Source: an uncultured Dongia sp.
GTDB lineage: Bacteria > Pseudomonadota > Alphaproteobacteria > Dongiales > Dongiaceae
Assembly: GCF_936916975.1 (NCBI RefSeq)
Contig: NZ_CAKZGO010000020.1
Span: 1 to 64,000, forward strand
Direction: 5' to 3'
DNA length: 64,000 nucleotides
The notes below the pieces were generated by a model that saw only the letters and a list, made by a program, of their open reading frames with translations, had not been told where the DNA came from and did no database searches. Below are positions 1 through 9,040 of the stretch, piece after piece (position 1 is the stretch's first letter; each line of letters opens with the position of its first letter). Position numbers and translations under genes: made by a program.

Positions 1-124
1 ATCAACCCGTGGGTCACCATTTTTTTGTTTGGGTGCTATATTGAGTATTTTTGTTCTTTAAGTTTGGGGGGGGGGGTTTATTTTAATATCCCGGCCGCTT
101 CTTTTTTTTGTGATATAGTCAGCC
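1..124. other. AT-rich leader at the window edge
   Basis: These bases precede the first gene and look unlike the rest of the window. They are AT-rich and contain homopolymers: T7 at 20-26, G11 at 66-76 and T8 at 102-109. No ribosome binding site is evident before the first ATG at 125. A binding-protein gene would be expected just upstream of the permease, but nothing here reads as its 3' end with confidence. The composition suggests low-quality sequence at a contig end, although a real AT-rich spacer cannot be excluded. Confidence 0.5.
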
Positions 125-1135
125 ATGGTCCGTTTTCTCCTGACCCGCGCCAGCCTGGTCATCCCGACCTTTCTCGGGATCGTTTTCCTGGCGTTCATCC
201 TGATCCGCCTGGTCCCCGGCGACCCCGTCGAAGTGCGCGTCGGCGAACGCGGCATCTCCCCCGAACGCCACGCCCAATTGCTGCACGACATGGGTCTGGA
301 CCGGCCGCTTTATGTCCAATTCGCCGACTATGTCGGCGGTGTGCTGCAAGGCGACCTTGGTACCTCGATCATCACCCATCGACCGGTACTGGACGAATTC
401 CTGGCCCTGTTTCCGGCCACGTTGGAACTGTCCTTCTTCGCGATGCTGCTGGCGCTCAGCGTCGGCCTGCCCGCCGGCATCATCGCCGCGGTAAAACGCG
501 GTTCAGCTTTCGATCACGTCATCATGGGGGCGTCCCTCACCGGCTATTCGATGCCGATCTTCTGGTGGGGCCTGCTCCTCATTCTCACTTTCTCGGTCGG
601 TCTCGGCTGGACCCCGGTCTCGGGCCGGATCGGCAACGACTTCTTCTTTGAAGGCACCTCCGGCTTCATGATCTACGACGCCTTCATGAGCGACGAAGAA
701 GGCGCCCTTACCTCCGCCCTCTCCCATCTCATCCTGCCCACCATTGTGCTGGGCACCATTCCCTTGGCCGTGATCGCGCGCATGACACGCTCCGCCATGC
801 TGGAAGTGCTGGGCGAAGATTACATCCGCACTGCCCGCGCCAAGGGTCTGTCCACCTGGCGTGTGGTCGGCATCCACGCGCTGCGCAACGCGCTCATCCC
901 GGTGGTCACCGTGATCGGCCTGCAGGTCGGCGTGCTCATGGCTGGTGCCGTGCTGACGGAAACGACTTTCTCGTGGCCCGGCATCGGCAAATGGCTCGTG
1001 GAGAGCATCAATCGCCGCGACTATCCCGCCTTGCAGGGCGGCGTCTTGCTCATCGCCAGCCTGGTGATGGCGATCAATCTCGGGGTCGATCTGCTCTACG
1101 GATTCCTCAACCCCCGCATCCGGCACAAGCGTTGA
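125..1135 (+). CDS. Peptide-type ABC transporter permease (DppB family)
   Basis: Inner-membrane permease of a peptide/nickel-type ABC importer, 336 residues, the usual length for the family. The N-terminus is the family's TM1 (about residues 5-27) ending in the conserved LVPGDP, followed by a periplasmic segment and five further hydrophobic segments. The cytoplasmic EAA loop that docks on the ATPase lies at about 230-260 and contains RTARAKGL and LRNALIPV. It is the first of four genes transcribed together; the next permease follows after 10 bases. The periplasmic binding protein, usually first in such operons, is not in the window, so the substrate (dipeptide, oligopeptide, opine or similar) cannot be named. 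The start has no clear Shine-Dalgarno, but the reading frame matches the family from residue 1. Confidence 0.9.
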   Translation: MVRFLLTRASLVIPTFLGIVFLAFILIRLVPGDPVEVRVGERGISPERHAQLLHDMGLDRPLYVQFADYVGGVLQGDLGTSIITHRPVLDEFLALFPATLELSFFAMLLALSVGLPAGIIAAVKRGSAFDHVIMGASLTGYSMPIFWWGLLLILTFSVGLGWTPVSGRIGNDFFFEGTSGFMIYDAFMSDEEGALTSALSHLILPTIVLGTIPLAVIARMTRSAMLEVLGEDYIRTARAKGLSTWRVVGIHALRNALIPVVTVIGLQVGVLMAGAVLTETTFSWPGIGKWLVESINRRDYPALQGGVLLIASLVMAINLGVDLLYGFLNPRIRHKR

Positions 1136-1145
1136 GGGCCATCAG

Positions 1146-2063
1146 ATGACCACCGCACCCGCGACCGCACCTGCGCCCAATAAAGTCGTCTCACCCAAAG
1201 TCGTGTCACCCCGGCGCGAGATATGGCTCTCCATGCGCGCCAACAAGGGCGCCATGGCCGGCCTTGTCGTCATCGTGTTCCTGATCCTGATCGCCATCTT
1301 TGCCGATATCGTGGCGCCCTACAGTCCAGTCGAGCAATTCCGCGAGAATTTCCTGCAGCCGCCGGCCTGGGCCGAGGGTGGCTCCTGGGCCTTCCCGCTC
1401 GGCACCGACGATGTCGGCCGCGACATGCTCTCGCGCATCATTCACGGCGCCAGGCTCTCACTCATCATCGGCTGCATCGTCGTCACCATCTCGCTGGCGC
1501 TGGGCATCTTCTTCGGCCTGATGTCCGGCTTCTTCAAAGGTGTCGTCGACATCGCCATCATGCGCTTCATGGACATCATCCTGTCGATCCCGAGCCTGCT
1601 TCTCTCGATCGTCATCGTGGCGATCATGGGCAAGCCCGATATCGCCAAGGCGATGATCGCCATCGCCATCACCTATGTGCCGCATTACGCGCGCCTTGCC
1701 CGTGCTGCAGTGCTGACCGAACTCTCCAAGGATTACGTGACCGCGTCGCGTGTTGCCGGCGCCTCCACCAAGCGCCTCATGCTCAACACCGTGCTGCCGA
1801 ATTGCATGGCGCCGCTGATCGTGCAGGCGACCTTGAGCTTCTCGACCGCCATCCTCGATGCGGCGGCTCTGGGCTTCCTCGGCCTTGGTGCGCAGGCGCC
1901 GACGCCGGAATGGGGCACCATGCTGGCCGACAGTCTCAAATTCCTGCAGCGCGCCCCATGGGTCGTGACCTTCCCGGGTCTTGCCATCCTCATTACGGTG
2001 CTGGCCTTCAACCTCATGGGCGACGGGCTGCGCGATGCGCTTGATCCGAAGCTGAAGCGCTAA
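1146..2063 (+). CDS. Peptide-type ABC transporter permease (DppC family)
   Basis: Second inner-membrane permease of the importer, 305 residues. It has the OppC/DppC N-terminal cytoplasmic tail, TM1 at about residues 35-57, the family motif [14 protein letters not shown] (about 81-94), then five more membrane segments. The EAA loop at about 193-220 includes [12 protein letters not shown]. The tail repeats a VVSPK unit ([10 protein letters not shown]), a small duplication in a region of low constraint. It would pair with the upstream DppB-type protein to form the translocation pore. The downstream ATPase gene starts 11 bases after the stop. Confidence 0.9.
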   Translation: MTTAPATAPAPNKVVSPKVVSPRREIWLSMRANKGAMAGLVVIVFLILIAIFADIVAPYSPVEQFRENFLQPPAWAEGGSWAFPLGTDDVGRDMLSRIIHGARLSLIIGCIVVTISLALGIFFGLMSGFFKGVVDIAIMRFMDIILSIPSLLLSIVIVAIMGKPDIAKAMIAIAITYVPHYARLARAAVLTELSKDYVTASRVAGASTKRLMLNTVLPNCMAPLIVQATLSFSTAILDAAALGFLGLGAQAPTPEWGTMLADSLKFLQRAPWVVTFPGLAILITVLAFNLMGDGLRDALDPKLKR

Positions 2064-2074
2064 GGCGGCAAACC

Positions 2075-3090
2075 ATGGCACTTCTCGAAATCCGCAATCT
2101 GTCGGTCCAGTTCCAAACCCATAGCGGCCCGTTCCGCGCGGTCGATGGCATCGATCTCGACCTCGACAAGGGTGAGCTTCTCGGCGTGGTCGGTGAATCC
2201 GGCTCCGGCAAGAGCGTCACCATGCTGGCCGTGATGGGCCTCATTCCCTGGCCCGGCAAGGTCACCGCCGACCGCATGATGTTCGACGGCGTCGATCTCC
2301 TCGGCCTGAAGCCGGCCGCGCGCCGCAAGATCGTCGGCAAGGACATTGCCATGATCTTCCAGGAGCCGATGACCAGCCTCAACCCCTGTTTCACCGTTGG
2401 CTACCAGATCATGGAGACGCTACAGGTGCATGAGGGAGGCTCACGCCGCGAGCGTCGCGACCGTACCGTGCAGCTCCTCGAACAGGTCGGCATTCCGGCG
2501 GCAAGTACGCGGCTCGATTCCTTCCCGCACCAGCTCTCCGGCGGCATGTGTCAGCGCGTCATGATCGCCATGGCGATCGCCTGCAATCCGCGCCTGCTCA
2601 TCGCCGACGAACCGACGACGGCGCTTGATGTCACCATCCAGGCGCAGATCCTCGATCTCCTCGTCAATCTGCAGCGCGAGCGCGGCATGGCACTGGTGCT
2701 GATCACCCATGACATGGGTGTCGTCGCTGAGACAGCCGAACGCGTCATGGTGATGTATGCCAGCCAGCAGGTCGAAGAGCAGAAGGCCGCCGACCTCTTC
2801 GCCAATCCGCATCACCCCTATACCGCAGCCCTTCTCGAAGCCCTGCCGGAACGCAGTGTCGGCAAGCGGCGCCTCTCCACCATTCCCGGTGTCGTGCCCG
2901 GCATTCTCGATCGCCCCACGGGCTGCGTTTTCAATCCGCGCTGCAGCTTTGCCGATGCGCGCTGCCGGGCCGAACAGCCGGCCTTCATCAGCCACGCCTC
3001 GCTTACCGCAACCGGTGGCCGCGTGCGGTGTCACTATCCGCTCGAAGGTGGCGTTCCCACCAACCGTCCGTCATCGCAGGAGGTCGCATA

Positions 3091-3091
<1 letters not shown>
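2075..3091 (+). CDS. Peptide-type ABC transporter ATP-binding protein (DppD family)
   Basis: First of two ATPases energising the importer, 338 residues. Visible motifs: Walker A GESGSGKS at 40-47, Q-loop in [10 protein letters not shown] near 95-104, signature LSGGMCQR at 154-161, Walker B LLIADEPT at 174-181 and switch histidine in THD at 211-213. The C-terminal oligopeptide/dipeptide extension has the cysteines C284, C290 and C297 in a GCVFNPRC context, a hallmark of this subfamily (some members bind an iron-sulfur cluster there). The signature has cysteine where arginine is more common. Its TAA overlaps the ATG of the next gene by one base, implying translational coupling. Confidence 0.92.
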
Positions 3092-4122
<1,031 letters not shown>

Positions 4123-4689
4123 GGGCGTGCGGCGGCAAAAGCGAAGCTCGAACGAATAAAATCGAACATATTTTCCACAAAAAATGACTACTGCATTTGG
4201 ATATCGGCCGGTATGGACGCGCAAAAATGTGGCAATTTAGGTCTTCGAATCGTCATTTTTGATCGTCCCCAGCTTCGCCGGACGTGAAATCGGCGATTTC
4301 CTAGGAAAGATTGCCAGAAACACGCAGCTACATGCGGCATTTATGTCACGGTGTTGTCAGACTTGCGTAAGGACCCTGCCGGACTCGTCTTTCACTCTTA
4401 AAATACGTGTGTTATCAAAGCGCACGGGTTGGCCGAGCCGAGTCCGCCGCAGCTCTGTTTGAGGCGGCAACTAACGGTCGGTTAAGTTTTCAGCGTAACA
4501 ATGTGACTGCGACGATGTGGCCTTGCTGCACTGTCCGGGGTTCCTGCGTGACGCTGATGACTTGGGACCAGCACGTTCAAGTTTCGCGGCCGGGGACAAC
4601 GGAGGCCGCATCGGGGGACGGTGCAACGGTTCGCTAGAAGAGCAGATCAACTTTTCGAAACCGGGCTACCGGAAAGGGTTAGGGGTTCT
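4123..4689. other. Intergenic region upstream of mlaA
   Basis: This 567-base gap separates the importer operon from mlaA. The first half (4140-4270) is AT-rich, with several A/T tracts around 4165-4185, 4222-4235 and 4253-4260. Short open frames exist on the plus strand (4259-4462 and 4407-4637), but they have no convincing ribosome binding sites and no recognisable product. The region probably holds the mlaA promoter, but I could not pick a convincing -35/-10 pair. Confidence 0.4.
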
Positions 4690-5577
4690 ATGTTTAACGT
4701 CATGAATTTCACGAAGAAGACGCTGGCTGTCACCTCGGTGGCGCTCGGTTTGCTCGCTGCCGGTTGCGCGACGGCGCCCGATCCCAGCGACGAAGCCGCC
4801 GTGCAGGCATTCAACGAGGCGAATGACCCGCTGGAGCCGATGAACCGCTACTTCTTCGAGGTCAACCACGGTCTCGACGAACTGCTGGTGAAGCCGTTCG
4901 CCGGTTACTACAACATCGCCCTGCCGGCTCCGGCCAAGGACGGTATCCGCAATTTCCTGCGCAACCTGCATGCACCGGTCATTCTCGCCAATGACCTGTT
5001 CCAGGGCGAAGGTGGCCGTGCCGGCACGACTGCCGCGCGCTTTGCCATCAACACCACCCTGGGCGTCGGCGGCATTCTGGATGCGGCCAGCTGGTTCGGT
5101 CTCAACTACCACGACGAAGATTTCGGCCAGACCCTCGCGGTCTGGGGCTCGGGCGAGGGCATTTATCTGCACCTCCCGCTTATGGGCCCCAGCAATCCGC
5201 GTGACGCCGGCGGCAAGCTGGTCGATTACGTCTTGGATCCGCTCACCTGGGTCGGCTACGTCTATAACGTCTCCTGGATCAACACGACCCGCTTCATGGT
5301 CGAGGGCATCGACACGCGCGCCCGCAACCTCGAGACGATCGCCGAACTGCAAAAGGGCTCGGTCGACTTCTATGCGACGATCCGCAGCCTCTATCGCCAG
5401 CACCGCAACGACGCCATCGCCAATGGCGAGGATCCGGAAGCGGCGCTGAGCAAGCTCACCAATGACGAGATGATCCCGGAAGACGGCGCCGAACTGCCGG
5501 CCGTGTTCCTGCCCGTGGCGCCCTCGGCTCAAACCCAGCAGCCGGCCAGCGACGACCAGCTCTCGGAGGCCTACTGA
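4690..5577 (+). CDS. mlaA: MlaA (VacJ) family outer-membrane lipoprotein
   Basis: MlaA sits in the inner leaflet of the outer membrane and removes misplaced phospholipid from the outer leaflet, passing it to periplasmic MlaC. From the ATG at 4690 (AGGGG just upstream) it has 295 residues, about 50 more than the E. coli protein. It begins with a lipoprotein signal ending in the lipobox LAAGC, lipidation cysteine at 26. The family core starts at NDPLEPMNRYFFEVN (about 46-60) and continues through a typical NLHAPVILANDLFQG segment and the LPLMGPSNPRD region. The extra length is a C-terminal tail of about 60 residues rich in E, P, A and Q. The MlaC-like gene follows after 5 bases. Confidence 0.93.
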   Translation: MFNVMNFTKKTLAVTSVALGLLAAGCATAPDPSDEAAVQAFNEANDPLEPMNRYFFEVNHGLDELLVKPFAGYYNIALPAPAKDGIRNFLRNLHAPVILANDLFQGEGGRAGTTAARFAINTTLGVGGILDAASWFGLNYHDEDFGQTLAVWGSGEGIYLHLPLMGPSNPRDAGGKLVDYVLDPLTWVGYVYNVSWINTTRFMVEGIDTRARNLETIAELQKGSVDFYATIRSLYRQHRNDAIANGEDPEAALSKLTNDEMIPEDGAELPAVFLPVAPSAQTQQPASDDQLSEAY

Positions 5578-5582
5578 CTTCC

Positions 5583-6182
5583 ATGCTGACGCGTAGAACA
5601 TTTGTGACGGCGGCGGCAATTGCCCCCGCCGGTTCCGCCATCAACCCCGTGGCACGCGCCGATCAGGCCAGCCAGGGGGCATTCATCGGCTCGCTCTCGC
5701 AGCAGGCGATCACCGAACTGACGTCGGCAACGACCGACAAGGAACGCGCAGCGAAGCTGCTGCCGATCCTGCAAAAGTATTTCGACATGCCGAAGCTGGC
5801 CAAGCATACGCTTGGGCTCTACTGGAAGCGTGCGACGCCGGAAGAACAAACGGCCTATGTTGCCGTGTTCACCGAATATATGAGCGCCGTCTACGGCAAG
5901 CGTTTCGCCGAATATTCCGGCCAGTCGCTCGCCGTTCAAAAAGTGCGCGAGACCGGCGAGACCTCGACCGTCTTCACCATCGTCAAGGGCGCCCAGGGCG
6001 AACCCCGTGTCGACTGGGACGTGAACACCGCCGGCGGCAACAACACCATCACCGACGTCCGGGTCGAAGGCCTGAGCCTTGCGGAAACCCACCGCCAGGA
6101 ATTTGCCTCGGTCATCAGCTCGAACGGCGGCAAGGTCCAGGCTCTCATCGACATTCTGAAAAAGAAGGTCGCCTCGATCTAG
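5583..6182 (+). CDS. mlaC: MlaC/Ttg2D-like periplasmic phospholipid-binding protein
   Basis: This 199-residue exported protein belongs to the MlaC (Ttg2D) family, which ferries phospholipids between MlaA and the inner-membrane MlaFEDB complex. Residues 1-26 form a signal with a twin arginine (RR at 4-5, TRRTF) ending near VARADQ; this looks more like a Tat than a Sec signal. The core has the family pattern KYFDMPKLAKHTLG (about 62-75), then YWKRATPEEQ and a C-terminal stretch with FASVISSNGGKVQALI. The first codon is 5 bases after mlaA. No mlaF, mlaE, mlaD or mlaB gene is adjacent. The family call is firm; the Mla role rests on the pairing with mlaA. Confidence 0.88.
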   Translation: MLTRRTFVTAAAIAPAGSAINPVARADQASQGAFIGSLSQQAITELTSATTDKERAAKLLPILQKYFDMPKLAKHTLGLYWKRATPEEQTAYVAVFTEYMSAVYGKRFAEYSGQSLAVQKVRETGETSTVFTIVKGAQGEPRVDWDVNTAGGNNTITDVRVEGLSLAETHRQEFASVISSNGGKVQALIDILKKKVASI

Positions 6183-6212
6183 CTCACCGCGCATTGTCGA
6201 TAGCGTCATCCT

Positions 6213-6247
6213 CCCCGCCGCCCGCAAGGTCGGCGGGGATTTCGTTT
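6213..6247 (+). terminator. Rho-independent terminator after mlaAC
   Basis: An eight-base perfect stem CCCCGCCG (6213-6220) / CGGCGGGG (6231-6238) with a ten-base loop is followed by ATTTCGTTT. It lies 30 bases after the mlaC stop and fits an intrinsic terminator, although the T tract is interrupted. Confidence 0.65.
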
Positions 6248-6314
6248 GCGGCTTGCTGCGATGCCGTGCAATCGCCGACACTGCCGCTTCCGCGCTTAAC
6301 CCGAGAGCTGACCC

Positions 6315-7391
6315 ATGCCTGCCCATCCATCCGTCATCGTCATCGGCGCCGGCATCATCGGCGCCTCGATTGCCTATCACCTGGTGCGACGTGGCGCCCG
6401 GGTCACCGTTCTGGATGCCGGCGAACCGGGCGGTATCGCGACGCGCAACTCCTGGGCCTGGATCAATGCCAGCTGGGGCAATCCGGAACCCTATTTCCGG
6501 CTACGCATCCGCTCGATGGCCGAATGGCGCAGGCTCGCAGCGGATGTGCCGGCACTCGACGTGCAATGGTCGGGCGGCCTGCTATGGGACCTGCCCCGGG
6601 CCGAGCTTGAGGAATACGCGACAGGCCACGCGGCTTGGGGTTATGGCATTGGCGTCATCGATCGCCCCGAAGCCATGCGGCTCGAGCCCGCTTTGGCGTT
6701 TCCGCCGGACCACGCCGTCTATGTTGCCGGCGAAGGTGCCGTCGATCCGCTGGCGTCAGCGCTGGCTCTGCTCCAAGCGGCGCGGGTGCTTGGCGCCGTT
6801 CTGCAGGCACCGATCCGCGTGCAATCTCTCGCGGTCACCGCCGGCCGCGTCACCGGCGTCGTCACGGACCGCGGCGCGATGACGGCCGATACCATCATCG
6901 TCGCTGCCGGCGCAGAAACCGCGCCACTGGCGGCGACGGCCGGCGTCGTTGTGCCGATGAGCACACCGCCCGGCCTCCTGGTGGTCACCAAGCCGCACGC
7001 GAAGCTCTTGAATGGTTTGGTGATGGGGCCGGACATGCATATCCGGCAAATGGCGGATGGAAGTCTCATCGCCGGCACGGATTTCGGTGGTTCGGATCCG
7101 GGCACAGATGCCGCCGCGACGGCGGCCGACGTCTTCACCGGTTTGCAACGCATGTTGCGCGGCGGCGACGGCCTGGCGTTCGATCACTTCAAGATCGGCT
7201 ATCGACCGATGCCGGCGGACGGCTTCCCGATCGTGGGACCCGTCGCCACGGCACCTGGCCTCTATCTGGCCGTCACCCATTCAGGCATCACGCTTGCCCC
7301 CGCCCTCGGTCGCTTCGCCACCGAGGAGATCCTGGATGGCCGGCGCGATCCATTGCTGACCCCTTACGGCTGGGATCGGTTCGCCACCTGA
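6315..7391 (+). CDS. FAD-dependent oxidoreductase, D-amino acid/glycine oxidase family
   Basis: Flavoenzyme of the DAO fold, 358 residues. It opens with the dinucleotide-binding motif VIGAGIIGASIAYHL (G11, G13, G16) and an acidic residue at the end of the second strand (VTVLDAGE). The C-terminus has the second FAD-contacting glycine region of DAO enzymes, near GYRPMPADGFPIVGP, ending with a THSGITLAP segment. Such enzymes oxidise D-amino acids, glycine, sarcosine or other secondary amines; nothing here fixes the substrate. It may belong to one of the amino-acid or peptide pathways that dominate the window. It stands alone between the terminator after mlaC and the small minus-strand ORF that overlaps its 3' end. 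Confidence 0.85.
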   Translation: MPAHPSVIVIGAGIIGASIAYHLVRRGARVTVLDAGEPGGIATRNSWAWINASWGNPEPYFRLRIRSMAEWRRLAADVPALDVQWSGGLLWDLPRAELEEYATGHAAWGYGIGVIDRPEAMRLEPALAFPPDHAVYVAGEGAVDPLASALALLQAARVLGAVLQAPIRVQSLAVTAGRVTGVVTDRGAMTADTIIVAAGAETAPLAATAGVVVPMSTPPGLLVVTKPHAKLLNGLVMGPDMHIRQMADGSLIAGTDFGGSDPGTDAAATAADVFTGLQRMLRGGDGLAFDHFKIGYRPMPADGFPIVGPVATAPGLYLAVTHSGITLAPALGRFATEEILDGRRDPLLTPYGWDRFAT

Positions 7392-7519
7392 GCACCCACC
7401 AGCGCCTTCGGCAACCAGCTTGGCTTGGTGCCGGTCGATGCCATGTACCAAAGCGTCGACATCATGATGATGCTCTGCAGCGCCACGATACCAATACATG
7501 CCAGGGCGATTGTTTGCAT
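7364..7519 (-). CDS. Putative 51-residue single-pass membrane protein
   Basis: On the minus strand an ATG at 7519 opens a 51-codon frame ending in TAA at 7364-7366. Residues 4-27 are strongly hydrophobic (ALACIGIVALQ, then IIMM, ending LWYM), followed by a short polar tail with GTKPSWLPKALVG. An AGAGAGGGA-like purine stretch sits 9-15 bases upstream of the ATG, inside an AT-rich leader that could carry a promoter. The last 28 bases overlap the 3' end of the flavoenzyme gene in antisense. It resembles the small inner-membrane proteins that modulate larger complexes, but I do not recognise a family. The ribosome binding site plus the clean transmembrane helix make it more likely real than chance. 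Confidence 0.5.
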   Translation of the reverse strand: MQTIALACIGIVALQSIIMMSTLWYMASTGTKPSWLPKALVGAQVANRSQP

Positions 7520-7905
7520 TTTATATAATCCCTCTCTAGTTGTGTCTGCCCCATGATGTGAGAATGCGAATTAATGAAACATTAAAATCGCTGTGACCTC
7601 GCATCGCACCATGAAAACTTCTTGAGATTGATATACGTGAATGTGCGTGGCGATCAGAAGCGCACGCTTTGTAGGGCGCGAATGATGGCGTTGACATGCA
7701 GCTTCCTGCGAATCGCGCGGTATGGAATCGCCAATCGAATACGGCGCGCCTCTGACACGCGCGCGCAGATTTCCCGTGCTATCAGGAAACCTCACTGCGG
7801 CGGGTGATCTTCGCTTGCACCTCAGGGTGGCAGCTTATAGTTTCGGTCCCAAGCGCTCTTAATCATATTATCTTACAAAAGCGCAATTGGGAGGTAGTAG
7901 AACGG
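7520..7905. other. Intergenic region between small ORF and ABC operon
   Basis: This stretch holds the leader of the small minus-strand ORF and the promoter side of the sugar-type ABC operon. The segment 7840-7905 is AT-rich, with a TATTAT hexamer at 7866-7871 and the half-palindrome AAGCGCT at 7851-7857, reminiscent of LacI-family operators but incomplete. A minus-strand frame at 7654-7791 faintly resembles the end of a LuxR-type helix-turn-helix (IARE, later RKLHVN), but the spacing is wrong and the frame is closed by stops. No confident gene. Confidence 0.35.
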
Positions 7906-8964
7906 ATGGCCGCAGTCGGAATCCGCGACGTGCGCAAGGCCTTTGGGCCGGCGCAAATTCTTCATGGTGTGTCGATCGATATCGCGGATGGCGAATTCGT
8001 CATCCTGGTGGGGCCGTCCGGTTGCGGCAAATCCACCCTGCTCCGCATGATCGCGGGGCTGGAGAGCATCACCACGGGCGACATCTCGATCGGCGGCCGC
8101 GTGGTCAACGACGTGCCGCCCAAGGAACGCGACATCGCCATGGTGTTCCAGAACTATGCGCTCTATCCGCATATGACGGTGGCCGACAATATGGGCTTCT
8201 CGCTGAAGCTCAAGAAGGCGCCCAGCACCGAAATCAGCACGCGCGTGAACAAGGCTGCGGATATCCTCGGCCTCACACCCTATCTCGACCGTTACCCCCG
8301 CCAGCTTTCCGGCGGACAGCGGCAGCGCGTCGCCATGGGCCGCGCCATCGTGCGCGATCCGCAGGTCTTCCTGTTCGACGAGCCGCTCTCCAACCTTGAT
8401 GCCAAGCTCCGCGTCGCCATGCGCGCGGAAGTCAAGGAACTGCACCAGCGCCTCAAGACCACCACGGTCTATGTCACCCATGACCAGATCGAAGCCATGA
8501 CCATGGCCGACAAGATCGTCGTCATGCATGACGGCAAGGTGGAGCAGATCGGCCAGCCGCTCGAGCTTTATGATCGCCCGCGCAATCGTTTCGTGGCCGG
8601 CTTCATCGGCTCGCCGGCGATGAACTTCATCCCCGGCCACATTGATGCCGGCCCGGTACTGACGGGTGCCGGCGGCCTCAGCATGGCGCTCGGCGCCGAG
8701 GCCACGCAGCACCAGGGTCGCGACGTGACGCTTGGCGTGCGCCCGGAACATCTCACCCTCGGTGAGGGCGGCTTTACCGCCGAGGTCGTGGTGGTGGAGC
8801 CGACCGGCTCTGAAGTACAGGTCAATGCGCGCTTGCCCGGCGGCGAGGAAATCGTCGCCGTCTTCCGCGAGCGCCACATGTTCAAGCCCGGCGAAAAGAT
8901 CGGGCTGAAGCCGCAACCGGGACTCATGCATCTCTTCGATGCGCAGTCCGGCGAGCGCATCTAG
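7906..8964 (+). CDS. CUT1-type ABC transporter ATP-binding protein (UgpC/MalK family)
   Basis: ATPase of a carbohydrate- or polyol-type importer, 352 residues from the ATG at 7906, preceded by GGGAGGT. Motifs: Walker [10 protein letters not shown] at 36-44, Q-loop [10 protein letters not shown] at 81-90, signature LSGGQRQR at 134-141, Walker B FLFDEP at 155-160, then the D-loop SNLDAKLR. After residue 235 comes the regulatory C-terminal domain (MalK/UgpC type, TOBE fold), starting near [10 protein letters not shown] and including LGVRPEHL. Such ATPases often serve several permease pairs. Here the gene leads the operon ATPase, binding protein, permease, permease. Substrates of the family include maltose, glycerol-3-phosphate, sorbitol and trehalose; the sequence does not decide. 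Confidence 0.93.
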   Translation: MAAVGIRDVRKAFGPAQILHGVSIDIADGEFVILVGPSGCGKSTLLRMIAGLESITTGDISIGGRVVNDVPPKERDIAMVFQNYALYPHMTVADNMGFSLKLKKAPSTEISTRVNKAADILGLTPYLDRYPRQLSGGQRQRVAMGRAIVRDPQVFLFDEPLSNLDAKLRVAMRAEVKELHQRLKTTTVYVTHDQIEAMTMADKIVVMHDGKVEQIGQPLELYDRPRNRFVAGFIGSPAMNFIPGHIDAGPVLTGAGGLSMALGAEATQHQGRDVTLGVRPEHLTLGEGGFTAEVVVVEPTGSEVQVNARLPGGEEIVAVFRERHMFKPGEKIGLKPQPGLMHLFDAQSGERI

Positions 8965-9040
8965 CGTCGCTGACTTTCGGAGTGGGGAAAACCGAAGATC
9001 GTCAGACAGAAGAAACGAACCCAGACGGAGGATTAGGACC

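Noticed and set aside
4259-4637. Short plus-strand open frames before mlaA
   Set aside because: No ribosome binding sites, no hydrophobic or family pattern, mutually overlapping.
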